DNA from: an uncultured Myxococcales bacterium | GTDB taxonomy: Bacteria; Myxococcota_A; Bradymonadia; UBA7976; VGTA01 | Assembly (NCBI GenBank): GCA_937146725.1 | Contig: CAKZRU010000050.1 | Location: forward strand, 1 to 33,962 | Reading direction: 5' to 3' | DNA: 33,962 nucleotides | Shown here: piece by piece, positions 1 to 9,900 of the stretch | How the letters are laid out: every line of letters starts with the position of its first letter | Numbering within the stretch: the stretch's first letter is position 1 | Notes under the pieces: model-generated | The model's input: only the letters and a program-made list of their open reading frames with translations | The model's database searches: none | What the model was told of the DNA's origin: nothing | Program-made: the position numbers and the translations under genes

Positions 1-1
1 C

Positions 2-73
2 GCCGAAGACATGATGCTCGCCGAAGACATGATGCCCGCCGAAGACATGATGCTCGCCGAAGACATGATGTTG
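2..73 (+). repeat. 18-bp tandem repeat, 4 copies (AEDMM-L/P)
   Basis: Four in-frame 18-base units encode Ala-Glu-Asp-Met-Met-(Leu/Pro). Copies differ only in the last codon (ctc, ccc, ctc, ttg). The array may continue upstream of the window. It sits directly before the TEMAG array. Confidence 0.95.
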
Positions 74-3000
74 ACAGGAAATGGTGGCACTGAAATGGCC
101 GGCACTGAAATGGCCGGCACTGAAATGGCCGGTACTGAAATGGCCGGTACTGAAATGGCCGGTACTGAAATGGCCGGTACTGAAATGGCCGGTACTGAAA
201 TGGCTGGCACTGAAATGGCCGGTACTGAAATGGCCGGTACTGAAATGGCCGGTACTGAAATGGCCGGCGAACCGGTCGACCCAAATGACCGAGATGCTGA
301 TGGTATACCCGATGATATTGATAACTGCTTAGACTTTGCCAACCCCAGCCAAATTGATTTGAATGCAAATGGTATTGGTGATGACTGCGAAGAAGTCAGT
401 AATGATCAAGATTTTGATGGTGTTCTCGATGATGTTGATAATTGTCCAACGGTGTCTAATGTGAATCAAAGAGACTTGGATGCCGATGGTGTTGGTAATG
501 TATGTGACAATTGTCCGGTAATCGCTAATAGCAACCAACAAGACCAAGATGGAGATGGTGTTGGCGACCGTTGTGATTCCTGTCCTACAGCCTTTAATGA
601 AAGCTTTAATGACCAAGACGGCGATCAAATTGATGACCTATGTGATAACTGTCCAAGCGTAGCGAATAATGATCAAGCTGACAGTGATAATAACGGTGTT
701 GGTGATCTTTGTGACAATGTAGAAGTAATTGACAGTGATAATGATACAATCGCTGATGATCAGGATAATTGCCCATCTATCCCAAATGTGAGTCAAGCAA
801 ATCAAGATAATGACGGCTTTGGTGATGCTTGCGACCTGTGTCCTTCAGTTTCAGAGGCAGAACGTAGCGATGTGGATGGAGATCGTATTGGTGATGCATG
901 TGACAACTGTCCTACCACAGCAAATGCCGACCAAAGCGATAATAATGGGAATGGGATTGGTGATGCCTGCGAAATCTTAGCAGGCGCTGATCAAGATAAT
1001 GATGGTTGGTATGACAATAATGATAATTGTCCTACTCTTTATAACTTAAGCCAATCCGATCTTGATGGCGATGGTCTTGGAGATGCCTGCGACAATTGTC
1101 CGGAAGTCGCTAATGCCGACCAAAGCGATACGAATAATGATCAAGTCGGAGATGCCTGTGCTGAAGGTTTATTTGTGGATTGGGACTCTGACCAAATCAA
1201 TGATGCTGATGACAACTGTCCTTTTGTTTCTAATCAAGATCAACTTGACAGCGATGGGGATGGTCGCGGTGATCTCTGCGACCAATGTCCTGATGACTTT
1301 GACTTAGATCCTATTGATCTAGATCGAGATGGCGTCTCCGATGCCTGCGACAACTGCCCGATTGCTGCAAATGCGAATCAAATTGATAGCGATGGAGATG
1401 GCGTAGGTGATGCCTGTGAAGTCACCTTTAGTATCGATGCAGACTATGATGGTATTGCTGACGATGTGGATAACTGTCCCCAACGAGGAAATGAAGATCA
1501 ACTCAACAGTGACGAAGATGACCTAGGCGATCTTTGCGACAATTGTCCAACACTCGCAAACCCTACCCAAAGCGATGCAGATGGTGATGGCATTGGTGAT
1601 GCTTGTGATAACTGTCTTGGGGCGGCGAATAGCGACCAAGTTGATCTTGATCAAAATGGCATTGGCGATGCCTGTGAAATTGTTATTGAACCAGACAGCG
1701 ATCGTGATGGCATCCCCGACAGCACTGATAATTGCCCTTTAACACCTAACCCAAATCAAAGTGACAGCGATGGGGATCAATTTGCTGATGCCTGCGATAA
1801 CTGTCCAATTCTCGCTAACCCTGAGCAGGATGATAGTGACTTTGATGGAGTTGGGGATCTCTGTGATAATTGCCCTGAGGCGGCAAATGCTGATCAAGTT
1901 GATCTCGATAATAATGGGGTGGGCGAAGCTTGCCAACTCAGTATCGAAGAAGATAGCGATCAAGATGGGATTACTGATTTACAAGACAACTGCCCTGAAA
2001 TCGACAATGTGAACCAGGAGGATACTGACGGAGACCGAGTCGGAGATGCCTGTGATAACTGCATTGATGGTGCCAATTTTGACCAAAGCGATACCAATAA
2101 TGATGGGATTGGCGATGCCTGTGATCCTCAAGAAATCCCTGATCAAGATCAAGATGGAGTGACTGACCTTATCGATAACTGTCTTACAGTCGCTAACGCA
2201 GATCAAAATGATGAAGATGGTGATGGGATTGGTGATTTATGCGATAACTGTCCTAATGCTGCCAATGCGGACCAAGTCGACCTAGATAACAATGGCTTAG
2301 GGGATGCCTGTGAGGATACAAATCCCTTAGAGATTGATACTGATCAAGACTCTGTTCCGGATATCTTGGATAACTGTAAATTAGTTGTGAACCAAGATCA
2401 GAGCGACCGCGATGGAGATCAAATTGGGGATGCCTGCGATAATTGCGAATTCACCCCCAATGCAGATCAAGCAGATCTAAATAACGATGGTACCGGAGAT
2501 GCTTGCGCAGATGGTTTAGGTGGTCTTGATAGTGACGAGGACGGAATTGTAGACTTATTGGATAATTGTCGTTTGGTACCAAATGCTAATCAAGTCGATA
2601 GCGATGGAGATAATCTTGGTGATGTCTGTGATAACTGTCCTAATGCCTCTAATGCCGATCAAGCCGACAGTGATTTAAATGGAACTGGCGATGTTTGCGA
2701 AGCCCCAATTGGAGGCACAGGATCGCCGAGCAGTCGCCAAGAGTTTTGGGATGAATACAGTTTGTCAAGTTATGCAGATGGCACCGAGTGTAACGATGGT
2801 CTTGATAATGATGGAGATGGCCAAATTGATGCCAATGATCTAGGATGCGCTAGCCCTTGTGATACTTCTGAAAGCGCTGATACCTTTGGCAATCACCCCA
2901 CCTGCCTACCTGGTGATAATAGTTGCTTAGGCTCAACTAATCCTCGTTGCTTGCGGGAGTGCTTCTTTGATGGGAATAGTGGTGATGGAGATGACTACTT

Positions 3001-4633
3001 ATGTACGCCGCCACCGGGCTGTGACTGTTATGGGTGTTGTGGTGGCATTAGTTTGATTACTGCTGAAAGTTGTGAACCTAGCTATGACTGTTATAATTAT
3101 GGTTGCGGTGTATGCAATATTCTTGCTGACCCTAATTGTGGTAATCTGTGCAGCACCTGTGAAGAAAGCTGTGATGGGATTGACAACAACTGTGATGGCG
3201 AAATTGATGAGATCTGTACCCCGGGCTGTAATCCAGAACCCGAAATCTGCGATGGAATTGATAATGACTGTGATGGCATCATTGACGAAGGTTGTGATGG
3301 ATGTTCATACGAAAGTTGCAATGGCGTGGATGATGACTGTGATGCTCAAATTGATGAGGGCTGTCCGGTATGCAGTGAACAAGAAATCTGTGGGGATGGC
3401 CTAGATAATGATTGCAATGGCTTAATTGATGATCAATGTGGCTGTGATTTAGAGATCTGCAATGGCCTTGATGATGACTGTGATGCCCAAATCGACGAGG
3501 GCTGTCCTGTTTGTGAACCAAGTGCCGAACGCTGTGATGGCATTGACAATGACTGTGATGGTATCATTGATGATAATTGTCTCGCCTGCTCGGCTGAGAT
3601 CTGTGATGAGATCGATAATGACTGTGATGGCATCATTGATGAAGGCTGTCCGGTCTGTATTCCTGAAGCAGAGGTCTGTGATGGTATTGACAACGACTGT
3701 GATGGCGTTATTGATGAAGAATGTATCACTTGTGTTGCCTTACCCGAGGTTTGTGATGGCGTTGATAACGACTGTGATGAATTGATTGATGAGGGCTGTC
3801 CGGTCTGCGTTCCAGAAGCCGAGGTTTGTGATGGCATTGATAATGATTGTGATGGAACGATCGATGAAGATTGTCCGGTCTGTGAGGCTGAAAAGTGTGA
3901 TGGCCTTGATAATGACTGTGATGCTCAGATCGATGAAGGCTGTCCAAGTTGTACGGCAAGTCCTGAGATTTGTGATGGCATTGACAATGATTGTGATCAA
4001 CTGATCGATGAGGGCTGTCCGGTCTGTGAGGCTGAAAAATGTGATGGGATAGACAATGATTGCGATGAGTTGATCGATGAGGGCTGTCCAAGCTGTGCGC
4101 CAGAAGCAGAGGTCTGTGATGGGGTAGATAACGATTGTGATCGCTTGGTTGATGAGGGATGTTCGCTTTGCGATGTGGAAGTATGTGATGAAATCGATAA
4201 TGACTGTGACCAACAAATCGATGAGGGCTGCCCAAACTGTACGCCTAGTCCCGAAGTCTGTGATGGCATTGATAATAACTGTGATGGTGTCATTGATGAA
4301 GATTGCCAACTCTGTACGCCCACTGTTGAAATCTGTGATGGCCTTGACAACGACTGTGATGAACAAATCGATGAAGGCTGCCCAAGCTGTATACCTAGCC
4401 CAGAACTCTGTGATGGGGTAGACAATGACTGTGATACCCAAATCGATGAGGAATGTGTCACCTGTTTCCCAAGTCCTGAGGCCTGTGATGGCGCAGATAA
4501 TGACTGCGATGAAGTCGTAGATGAGGGCTGTCCAAGCTGTGTTCCAGAACCCGAATTATGTTATGACGGTATAGACAATGACTGTGACTTTGTGATTGAT
4601 GAAGACTGTGGTGGTAAAGTGCCCGGTCAGTAA
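2..4633 (+). CDS. Giant secreted calcium-binding-type repeat protein, 5' end missing
   Basis: The frame is open at the window edge, so the signal peptide and start lie upstream; about 1543 codons are visible. Order of parts, numbered from the first visible codon: four AEDMM(L/P) hexapeptides (1-24), twelve TEMAG pentapeptides (30-89), about 28 thrombospondin-type-3-like modules of the form DxDxDGxxDxxDNCP (about 96-899), a Cys-rich bridge (about 900-1054) with one divergent [14 protein letters not shown] module, then 20 MopE-type modules with consensus [16 protein letters not shown] (about 1055-1536). TSP3 aspartates bind calcium in known proteins, and the second repeat is named after the copper-binding surface protein MopE. 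A role as a rigid, acidic, metal-loaded surface or matrix protein is inferred. No sorting tag or enzyme domain is visible; the protein ends in GGKVPGQ. No transcriptional partner can be assigned because the upstream side is cut off. Confidence 0.9.
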   Translation, partial: AEDMMLAEDMMPAEDMMLAEDMMLTGNGGTEMAGTEMAGTEMAGTEMAGTEMAGTEMAGTEMAGTEMAGTEMAGTEMAGTEMAGTEMAGEPVDPNDRDADGIPDDIDNCLDFANPSQIDLNANGIGDDCEEVSNDQDFDGVLDDVDNCPTVSNVNQRDLDADGVGNVCDNCPVIANSNQQDQDGDGVGDRCDSCPTAFNESFNDQDGDQIDDLCDNCPSVANNDQADSDNNGVGDLCDNVEVIDSDNDTIADDQDNCPSIPNVSQANQDNDGFGDACDLCPSVSEAERSDVDGDRIGDACDNCPTTANADQSDNNGNGIGDACEILAGADQDNDGWYDNNDNCPTLYNLSQSDLDGDGLGDACDNCPEVANADQSDTNNDQVGDACAEGLFVDWDSDQINDADDNCPFVSNQDQLDSDGDGRGDLCDQCPDDFDLDPIDLDRDGVSDACDNCPIAANANQIDSDGDGVGDACEVTFSIDADYDGIADDVDNCPQRGNEDQLNSDEDDLGDLCDNCPTLANPTQSDADGDGIGDACDNCLGAANSDQVDLDQNGIGDACEIVIEPDSDRDGIPDSTDNCPLTPNPNQSDSDGDQFADACDNCPILANPEQDDSDFDGVGDLCDNCPEAANADQVDLDNNGVGEACQLSIEEDSDQDGITDLQDNCPEIDNVNQEDTDGDRVGDACDNCIDGANFDQSDTNNDGIGDACDPQEIPDQDQDGVTDLIDNCLTVANADQNDEDGDGIGDLCDNCPNAANADQVDLDNNGLGDACEDTNPLEIDTDQDSVPDILDNCKLVVNQDQSDRDGDQIGDACDNCEFTPNADQADLNNDGTGDACADGLGGLDSDEDGIVDLLDNCRLVPNANQVDSDGDNLGDVCDNCPNASNADQADSDLNGTGDVCEAPIGGTGSPSSRQEFWDEYSLSSYADGTECNDGLDNDGDGQIDANDLGCASPCDTSESADTFGNHPTCLPGDNSCLGSTNPRCLRECFFDGNSGDGDDYLCTPPPGCDCYGCCGGISLITAESCEPSYDCYNYGCGVCNILADPNCGNLCSTCEESCDGIDNNCDGEIDEICTPGCNPEPEICDGIDNDCDGIIDEGCDGCSYESCNGVDDDCDAQIDEGCPVCSEQEICGDGLDNDCNGLIDDQCGCDLEICNGLDDDCDAQIDEGCPVCEPSAERCDGIDNDCDGIIDDNCLACSAEICDEIDNDCDGIIDEGCPVCIPEAEVCDGIDNDCDGVIDEECITCVALPEVCDGVDNDCDELIDEGCPVCVPEAEVCDGIDNDCDGTIDEDCPVCEAEKCDGLDNDCDAQIDEGCPSCTASPEICDGIDNDCDQLIDEGCPVCEAEKCDGIDNDCDELIDEGCPSCAPEAEVCDGVDNDCDRLVDEGCSLCDVEVCDEIDNDCDQQIDEGCPNCTPSPEVCDGIDNNCDGVIDEDCQLCTPTVEICDGLDNDCDEQIDEGCPSCIPSPELCDGVDNDCDTQIDEECVTCFPSPEACDGADNDCDEVVDEGCPSCVPEPELCYDGIDNDCDFVIDEDCGGKVPGQ
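89..268 (+). repeat. 15-bp tandem repeat, 12 copies (TEMAG)
   Basis: Twelve units of act-gaa-atg-gcc-ggY encode Thr-Glu-Met-Ala-Gly. Variation is only in third codon positions (ggc/ggt, and one gct), so the array looks recently expanded or homogenised while the protein sequence stays constant. It joins the N-terminal part to the calcium-binding region. Confidence 0.97.
287..2698 (+). repeat. Thrombospondin-type-3-like repeat region, about 28 modules
   Basis: Modules of the type DxDxDGxxDxxDNCP and [15 protein letters not shown] alternate. About eleven longer units of roughly 70-75 residues can be seen, each closing with GDxCE or similar before a fresh DxDxDG start. Codon choice differs from unit to unit, so this part is older than the TEMAG array. 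Confidence 0.9.
3164..4609 (+). repeat. MopE-type Cys/Asp repeat region, 20 modules
   Basis: Twenty copies of ExCDGxDNDCDxxIDEGC are separated by 4-9 residues such as PVCxPEAE or PSCxPSPE. This matches the putative metal-binding motif found in MopE and in many myxobacterial surface proteins. Each copy has three Cys and five or six acidic residues. Module variants ([27 protein letters not shown]) are interspersed, suggesting shuffling within the array. Confidence 0.92.
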
Positions 4634-4657
4634 GTCAATCAGTCAATAAGTCAGACT
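4626..4657 (+). repeat. 8-bp tandem repeat across a stop codon
   Basis: GTCA recurs at 4626, 4634, 4642 and 4650, giving about four degenerate octamers of the type GTCARTMA. The TAA stop of the giant repeat protein (4631-4633) lies in the first unit. The period is not a multiple of three. Confidence 0.7.
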
Positions 4658-4780
4658 TAGATAAACTCAAAAATTCGATAACAAACTCTTAAATTAAGTT
4701 TTACTCTGCTCTATATCTTGCTCAAACATAACAAGCTTGGCCTGTTATTAACTTTTCCAAGATATTTAGAAGTGAGTCAG

Positions 4781-5572
4781 ATGAAAAACAGTTTAATTCT
4801 TTTGGGTGTGGCTTTGATCGTAGGGATCAGCTTATTTATTTTTCAGCCTAAAAATATTGAGGGTCCAAGGGTCAAGGCTCAAGCGATCAAAAGTAAGAAC
4901 TTTCCGTATGAAGCCTTAACGCCTGCTTTAAAGATTGCCTTTCCCCAAGATCAGCAAAATACAAGATATGACCTTTTAAAAACACAACCACAGGCCTTGA
5001 ACCATTATTTAGCTTTGATCAGTGAAATCGGTCCTCGTAGTGCGCCCCATCGCTTTACCCGTCGAGAGCAAAGATTAGCGTATATGCTTAATGCTTATAC
5101 CGCAGGATTATTAGCTGTTATTAGGGATCATTGTCCCTTAAAAAGTGTGGAAGACCCCTATTGGTTTTCAGGTCTTTTTTGGCGGGTCAGTTTAAGAATT
5201 GGTGGAGAACTGTTAAGTCTGAATGATATTGCCGCCAAAGTAAGCGAGTTGTCACAGGGTGATCCAAGAGTGATGCTGGCTCTAAGTCGAGGAATGAAAG
5301 CCAACTTACCTCTTTTACCTAGAGCATGGACTCCCGATAATTTAGAAGATGGCTTAGCTGAGCTAGAAGCACGATTATTAAAGCCTCCTTTTGCCCTTCG
5401 TCAAAAAGATCAACTGATTTTAGGTGCTCCGTTTAAATGGTATGAGCATCGTTTTAGCTCAAGCTTGAAAAATTACTTTAAAGAAAAGTCACCCACGCTC
5501 ATTAAGGAGATTAAACAAATCACCTTTGGACCGATCAACACTGAACTTGATGGTCAATGTGGGCCTTATTAA
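4781..5572 (+). CDS. DUF547 domain protein, membrane-anchored or exported
   Basis: The frame is open from 4718, but the ATG at 4781 is preferred because it starts directly before a signal/anchor sequence (MKNSLILLGVALIVGISLFIF). This gives 263 residues. The core LAYMLNAYTAGLLAVI around residue 100 matches the LNxYxA signature of DUF547, and the spread of conserved features through the C-terminal half fits the family. DUF547 proteins occur in bacteria and plants; their biochemical role is not established. The likely location is the periplasmic side of the inner membrane. It stands alone between the giant repeat gene and the porin, with 147 bases before and 132 after. The Shine-Dalgarno sequence is weak, so the start is moderately certain. 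Confidence 0.72.
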   Translation: MKNSLILLGVALIVGISLFIFQPKNIEGPRVKAQAIKSKNFPYEALTPALKIAFPQDQQNTRYDLLKTQPQALNHYLALISEIGPRSAPHRFTRREQRLAYMLNAYTAGLLAVIRDHCPLKSVEDPYWFSGLFWRVSLRIGGELLSLNDIAAKVSELSQGDPRVMLALSRGMKANLPLLPRAWTPDNLEDGLAELEARLLKPPFALRQKDQLILGAPFKWYEHRFSSSLKNYFKEKSPTLIKEIKQITFGPINTELDGQCGPY

Positions 5573-5643
5573 AAAGAGCGCCTTAAACAGAGAACTCATA
5601 AAAAAGCAATAAGTTCAATTGTCGTCTGCTCGGTTTCACAGTA

Positions 5644-5687
5644 AAACGATAAGGTCACAAGACCTTGCTAATGGAACAGGGTCGTTT
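5644..5687 (+). promoter_or_regulatory. Nested hairpin in leader of the porin gene
   Basis: AAGGTC (5651-5656) and GACCTT (5661-5666) form a perfect 6-bp stem with a 4-base loop. An outer pair AAACGA (5644-5649) and TCGTTT (5682-5687) encloses it. It ends just before the Shine-Dalgarno sequence of the gene at 5705. It could be an operator or an RNA leader structure; no T-tract follows, so a terminator is unlikely. Confidence 0.25.
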
Positions 5688-5704
5688 ATCGGAGACTTGT
5701 ACTT

Positions 5705-6988
5705 ATGAATGTAAAACAGAAAAATCTATCATCGCTTAGTTCATCATCACTGTGGATGACTTTGCTTGGCTCAGCTTGTTTCACTTTATGTGTCCCCACT
5801 GCAGTATCGGCCAAAGTGAAAACCCCCGAAGCGGCAAAGCTGGTTTCTGCTGACGCTAAACCAACTAAAGGAAAACCAGGCTTTGTTACTAGCCGCGGTT
5901 TTAAGTTCAATATTGGTGGATATACACAAATGCGCTATCAGCGGATTGAGAATGATCCAAAGATTGGAGGCTTTATTGGCCAAAATGATGGTTTTGGGCT
6001 AAGCAATGCTCGCTTAAATCTTGAAGCCAAAAAAGGTTCACTCAGTACTTTCTTTTCTATCGAAGGCGCCCGAGATCGTCGCTTGCCCAATAACCGAGCG
6101 CAAGGCGAAGTTCGTACCATGATGCTTGACGCCTTTTTTACTTATGAGTTCTCTCCAGCATTTCGTTTACAGTTTGGTCGCTTTAAGCCCGCATATGATG
6201 CCAATGAGCTAGAGTCTACCGCCGGCTTATTCTTTGCTGATCGTGCACTTGAAAGCCGTGGTGTTTTAGGTGTTGAGGGTCTTAATGTGGCTGGATTGAG
6301 TCTACCACGCCAACAAGGTATGCAAGTCAATGGTGTGATTGCCTTTGATAAAAATAAAGATACGCGTCTTAAGTATTTTGTGAGCTTTGTGAATGGAAAC
6401 ACGGCCGAACAACCGCTTAATGACAATGATGGGATTGCTGTTGTAGGCCGTTTACAACTGAACTTAAGAGTCAATCGTAATGTTTCGATGAAAGTCGGTG
6501 GTGGTGCTTATATCAATGAGATCACCGAAGGTGAAATGCCCGATCTTATCTCTGAAAAACGTACCGGCTACACGGCGGATGCTGCTCTTAAACTCTATGC
6601 ATTACGCATCAAAGGCCAGTGGATGCGACAGGATTCAAGCTTTGTGGATGTTCCCCAAGAACCTGAGCGTACCGCCGAAGGCTTTCATGCTATTGTTGGC
6701 TTAAATCTAGGTCGACTTGATTCACAACTGAAAGGCATTATGCCCGCCTATCGCTTTGCGACCTATGATCCTACTAAAAATGCAGAAAGCGATAATTCGA
6801 CTTTAAGCGCTGGTCTTAATGCTGATACCCTCACTCACCATAGCATCGGCTTAAATCTTTTTATGAACAAGATGACGGCGATTCAGCAGCCTCTTAAACT
6901 ACAAGTCAATTACACGATTGCCCAAGAAGAAAAGGCACGAAAAGCCAATAATGACCGCTTTGATGTTCTTCTTCAGATGAGCTTCTAA
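5705..6988 (+). CDS. Phosphate-selective porin (OprO/OprP-like) outer-membrane barrel
   Basis: This 427-residue protein has a signal peptide with likely cleavage after AVSA (residue 36). The mature part begins with GFKFNIGGYTQMRYQ and alternating strands typical of porin O/P, including SNARLNLEAKKG, FFSIEGA and LQFGRFKPAYDANEL, and it ends with a C-terminal Phe (QMSF), the usual barrel-assembly signal. The family forms trimeric outer-membrane channels, often anion- or phosphate-selective; selectivity here cannot be read from sequence. A GGAG Shine-Dalgarno sequence precedes the ATG. The stop TAA overlaps the AAGGAG of the next gene, so the porin and the PHP-domain lipoprotein are almost certainly co-translated. 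Confidence 0.8.
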   Translation: MNVKQKNLSSLSSSSLWMTLLGSACFTLCVPTAVSAKVKTPEAAKLVSADAKPTKGKPGFVTSRGFKFNIGGYTQMRYQRIENDPKIGGFIGQNDGFGLSNARLNLEAKKGSLSTFFSIEGARDRRLPNNRAQGEVRTMMLDAFFTYEFSPAFRLQFGRFKPAYDANELESTAGLFFADRALESRGVLGVEGLNVAGLSLPRQQGMQVNGVIAFDKNKDTRLKYFVSFVNGNTAEQPLNDNDGIAVVGRLQLNLRVNRNVSMKVGGGAYINEITEGEMPDLISEKRTGYTADAALKLYALRIKGQWMRQDSSFVDVPQEPERTAEGFHAIVGLNLGRLDSQLKGIMPAYRFATYDPTKNAESDNSTLSAGLNADTLTHHSIGLNLFMNKMTAIQQPLKLQVNYTIAQEEKARKANNDRFDVLLQMSF

Positions 6989-6998
6989 GGAGATGCTC

Positions 6999-9900
6999 AT
7001 GCCTTATTATAATCACAAAAAGTCAAGGCCCAGCTTACACCTTAACTTGCATTCAAGCAGTTTACTAAATGTACTTTTAATCATAGCTATGAGTCTCTGT
7101 TTAAGCTGCTCCGAAAGAATTGAACAGCCGGCTGACGCTCGTCGAGTGACCACACGTACTGACCTTGTGGGTGGGCCCGGCGCTTTAGGTGAACTGGGTG
7201 ATATCGTACTTGAAAATGGTGAAATCAAAGTCATCATTCAAGATAAGGGATTTTCACGAGGTTTTGGGGTCTATGGTGGTGGCATCATTGATGCTGATTT
7301 AGTCCGCCCTACTGCTCCTGGTAACTCAGATGGTGCCAATGGCCGTGATAGCTTTGGTGAACTCTTTCCGGTTTACTTTTTACAAGCATTAAATCCTCAA
7401 GAAATAAAAGTTTTACCCAACTCTGATGAGGGTGCTGCTCAAGTACAAGTTTCTGGCCCTGGTGGAGAATTTTTATCGATCACCAAGGTACTTAATCGCA
7501 TTCTTTTAAACTCTTATGATGGCGTGGATGGCTTTGAGAGTATTGGAGAACTGCTTCCTTTGATTACAGGAGAGGAGGGCTTATCTGCCTTACTTGGAGA
7601 CTCTCCACGGCTCACCTTTGAAGTGTTATACTCATTGATGCCGGGCGCTCGTCATATTAATATTGCGACATCTATGATTAATACGGATGATAGTGATATT
7701 GAGTTGCCTTCTGATGTGGCCAATCAACTCTTTAACTTTCCGGCATTTTCCGGGCTAGCGCGTGATCCTTTTCAAGTACCTTTAGGCTTTGTTGCTCTCT
7801 TTGGTGCTGGAAATCAAGTATTTGCGCCTGGTTTTGGCTTTGATATTCGCTTTGCACTTGAAGACCGCTACCAAAAAGCCGCTGAGTTTAGTACCGAGGG
7901 GGAAACAAGCCCACTTGCCTTACCTGCTCTGCCCGGCTTAATCACACCGGGCTTAATTTCAATTAACCCTGAGGGTGTATCATATGGCTTATTCTATCTG
8001 CCTGAGGAAATTAAGGATGAAGTGGGTGAGTCAAGCTACCCTAAGAGCTTTGCTTATAATCTACCTGACTTACGAGAAGATAGTGAAAGCTTTGGTCGCA
8101 ATGTCTATGAACTTGTCTTTGGTGATAAAGTTCAGCCGGGTGACTCTTTAATTCCTTTTTCAGCCTCATCTTTCACCGGTATGTTTTCAGCGGGTACACC
8201 ATCCATCATTAAGCCTAATGAACGCTTCACTATGCATCATGCCTTTTTTGTCGGAGATGGTGATGTAAGCAGTATTATGGATGCCTACTATGAGATGATG
8301 TCAATACCAACAGAACCTGTAATTCTTGAGGTATTTGATGAGGTCAGTGGTGCTTTAGTCAGTGAAGCTTCCATTTTAATTTATGATGCAAATCAAAGGC
8401 TCATTAATCAAAGCTTTAGCCGAAGTGCGGGACTGGCCAAGCTTCAGCTGCCGATTGGTGAATATAGCCTACGCGTACACCGTGGCCCTTCGCTGAGCGA
8501 AGCTGTTCCTTTAAGTGTCAAAAAAGACGGAATGGCTGCTCGTCTTACTGCACCAAGTCCGGCCCGCTTGCACTTTGATATTCGTGGCGTTGACAATCGA
8601 CCTTTGCCTGCAAAAGTCACTATTGTTGGGACAACGCCGGCCGAGCAATCAGGTCAGCCTTTGCGTAACTTCCTTTTTGATCTTGAGGCTGGACAAAGAT
8701 GGCGCACCGATGACCTTGTTCCAGATAACCCTAATGAACCAAGCACCCGTCGCTATATCGAGACCGAAGGCTTTACCCAACAAGGTGTAGTCAGTATAGA
8801 TGTACCGGCCGGTGACTATGAGGTTTATATCTCACGAGGCACAGAATATGAACTCAAGGTTCTATCGGTTAGCTTGGATGCAGGCGAAGAACAAGGCATT
8901 ACGGAAGTGTTAAGCCGACAGGTTGAAACGCCCGGTTATATTTCAGCCGATTTTCACTTACATGCCGCTCCTTCTTTGGATTCTGATTTACCTTTACGTC
9001 GACGCGTAAGGACGGCGGCGGCTGAAGGCCTAGAACACTTGGTCGCCACCGATCATAACTTTGTCACCGATTATCAGCCCTTTATCGAACGTGAAGGTTT
9101 AACCGAATGGCTGTCCTCGATGATTGGCTTAGAGCTCACTACCCTTGAAGCAGGTCACTTTAATACCTTTCCGATCAAGCGAGATAAAAGCCAAATTACC
9201 CGTGGAGCTTTTCAATGGTCTGACCAAACGCCACAAGCTCTCTTTGAGCATGCCAAAGAGATTGGTGATGAAAACACAATCATTCAAGTCAATCACCCTC
9301 GTGATTTGATTTTAGGGTATTTCTCTCAATATGGCGTCGATCCACTCACCGGTGAACTCCCAGAGCCAAGTTCAGGAGGTGGTGGAATTGGTGCGATTTT
9401 AGATGGCTTACTCGCCCCTAATGGCCCCGCTTTCTTTGATGATGAAGGTAATTCTGAGTATAGCGATCAATTTGATGTCATTGAAGTTCTTAATCATGGC
9501 TTATTCCATGAAGAATTCCATGCCCGAATGCCGGCAAATATTGGTGAGGCCACAATTTATGATGACAATGGCAACCCTTTAACACCAGAAGAAGTGGCTG
9601 AGATTCCGGTGGGCGAAATTATTTGTGATGGCGACGATGTGGCCTATGCGGGTGCTATTGATGACTGGTTTAATATGCTCAATAACGGTAAACGTTATGG
9701 AGGTACTGCTAACTCTGATAGTCATCATGGTGATGATATTGGTTATCCACGTACTTATGTGTATGTCGGGGATGATGATCCGGCAAAAGTAAGATACAAG
9801 GATGTAGCCAAAGGCGTACGTAACAAGCAAATGACGATGAGCCGAGGCCCCTTCTTAGAGTTCTTTGTAAACGAAGAACCGATTGGCTCCGATATAGTCG

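Noticed and set aside
89..268. CRISPR-like direct repeats
   Set aside because: Units are contiguous, 15 bp, in frame and without spacers; they encode protein.
81..332. Shifted frame reading ALKWP repeats
   Set aside because: It is the +1 shadow of the TEMAG array inside the giant repeat gene.
3097..4461. Long antisense and shifted open frames across the MopE region
   Set aside because: They arise because the repeated codons lack stops in other frames; their translations are low-complexity ([18 protein letters not shown]) with no start signals.
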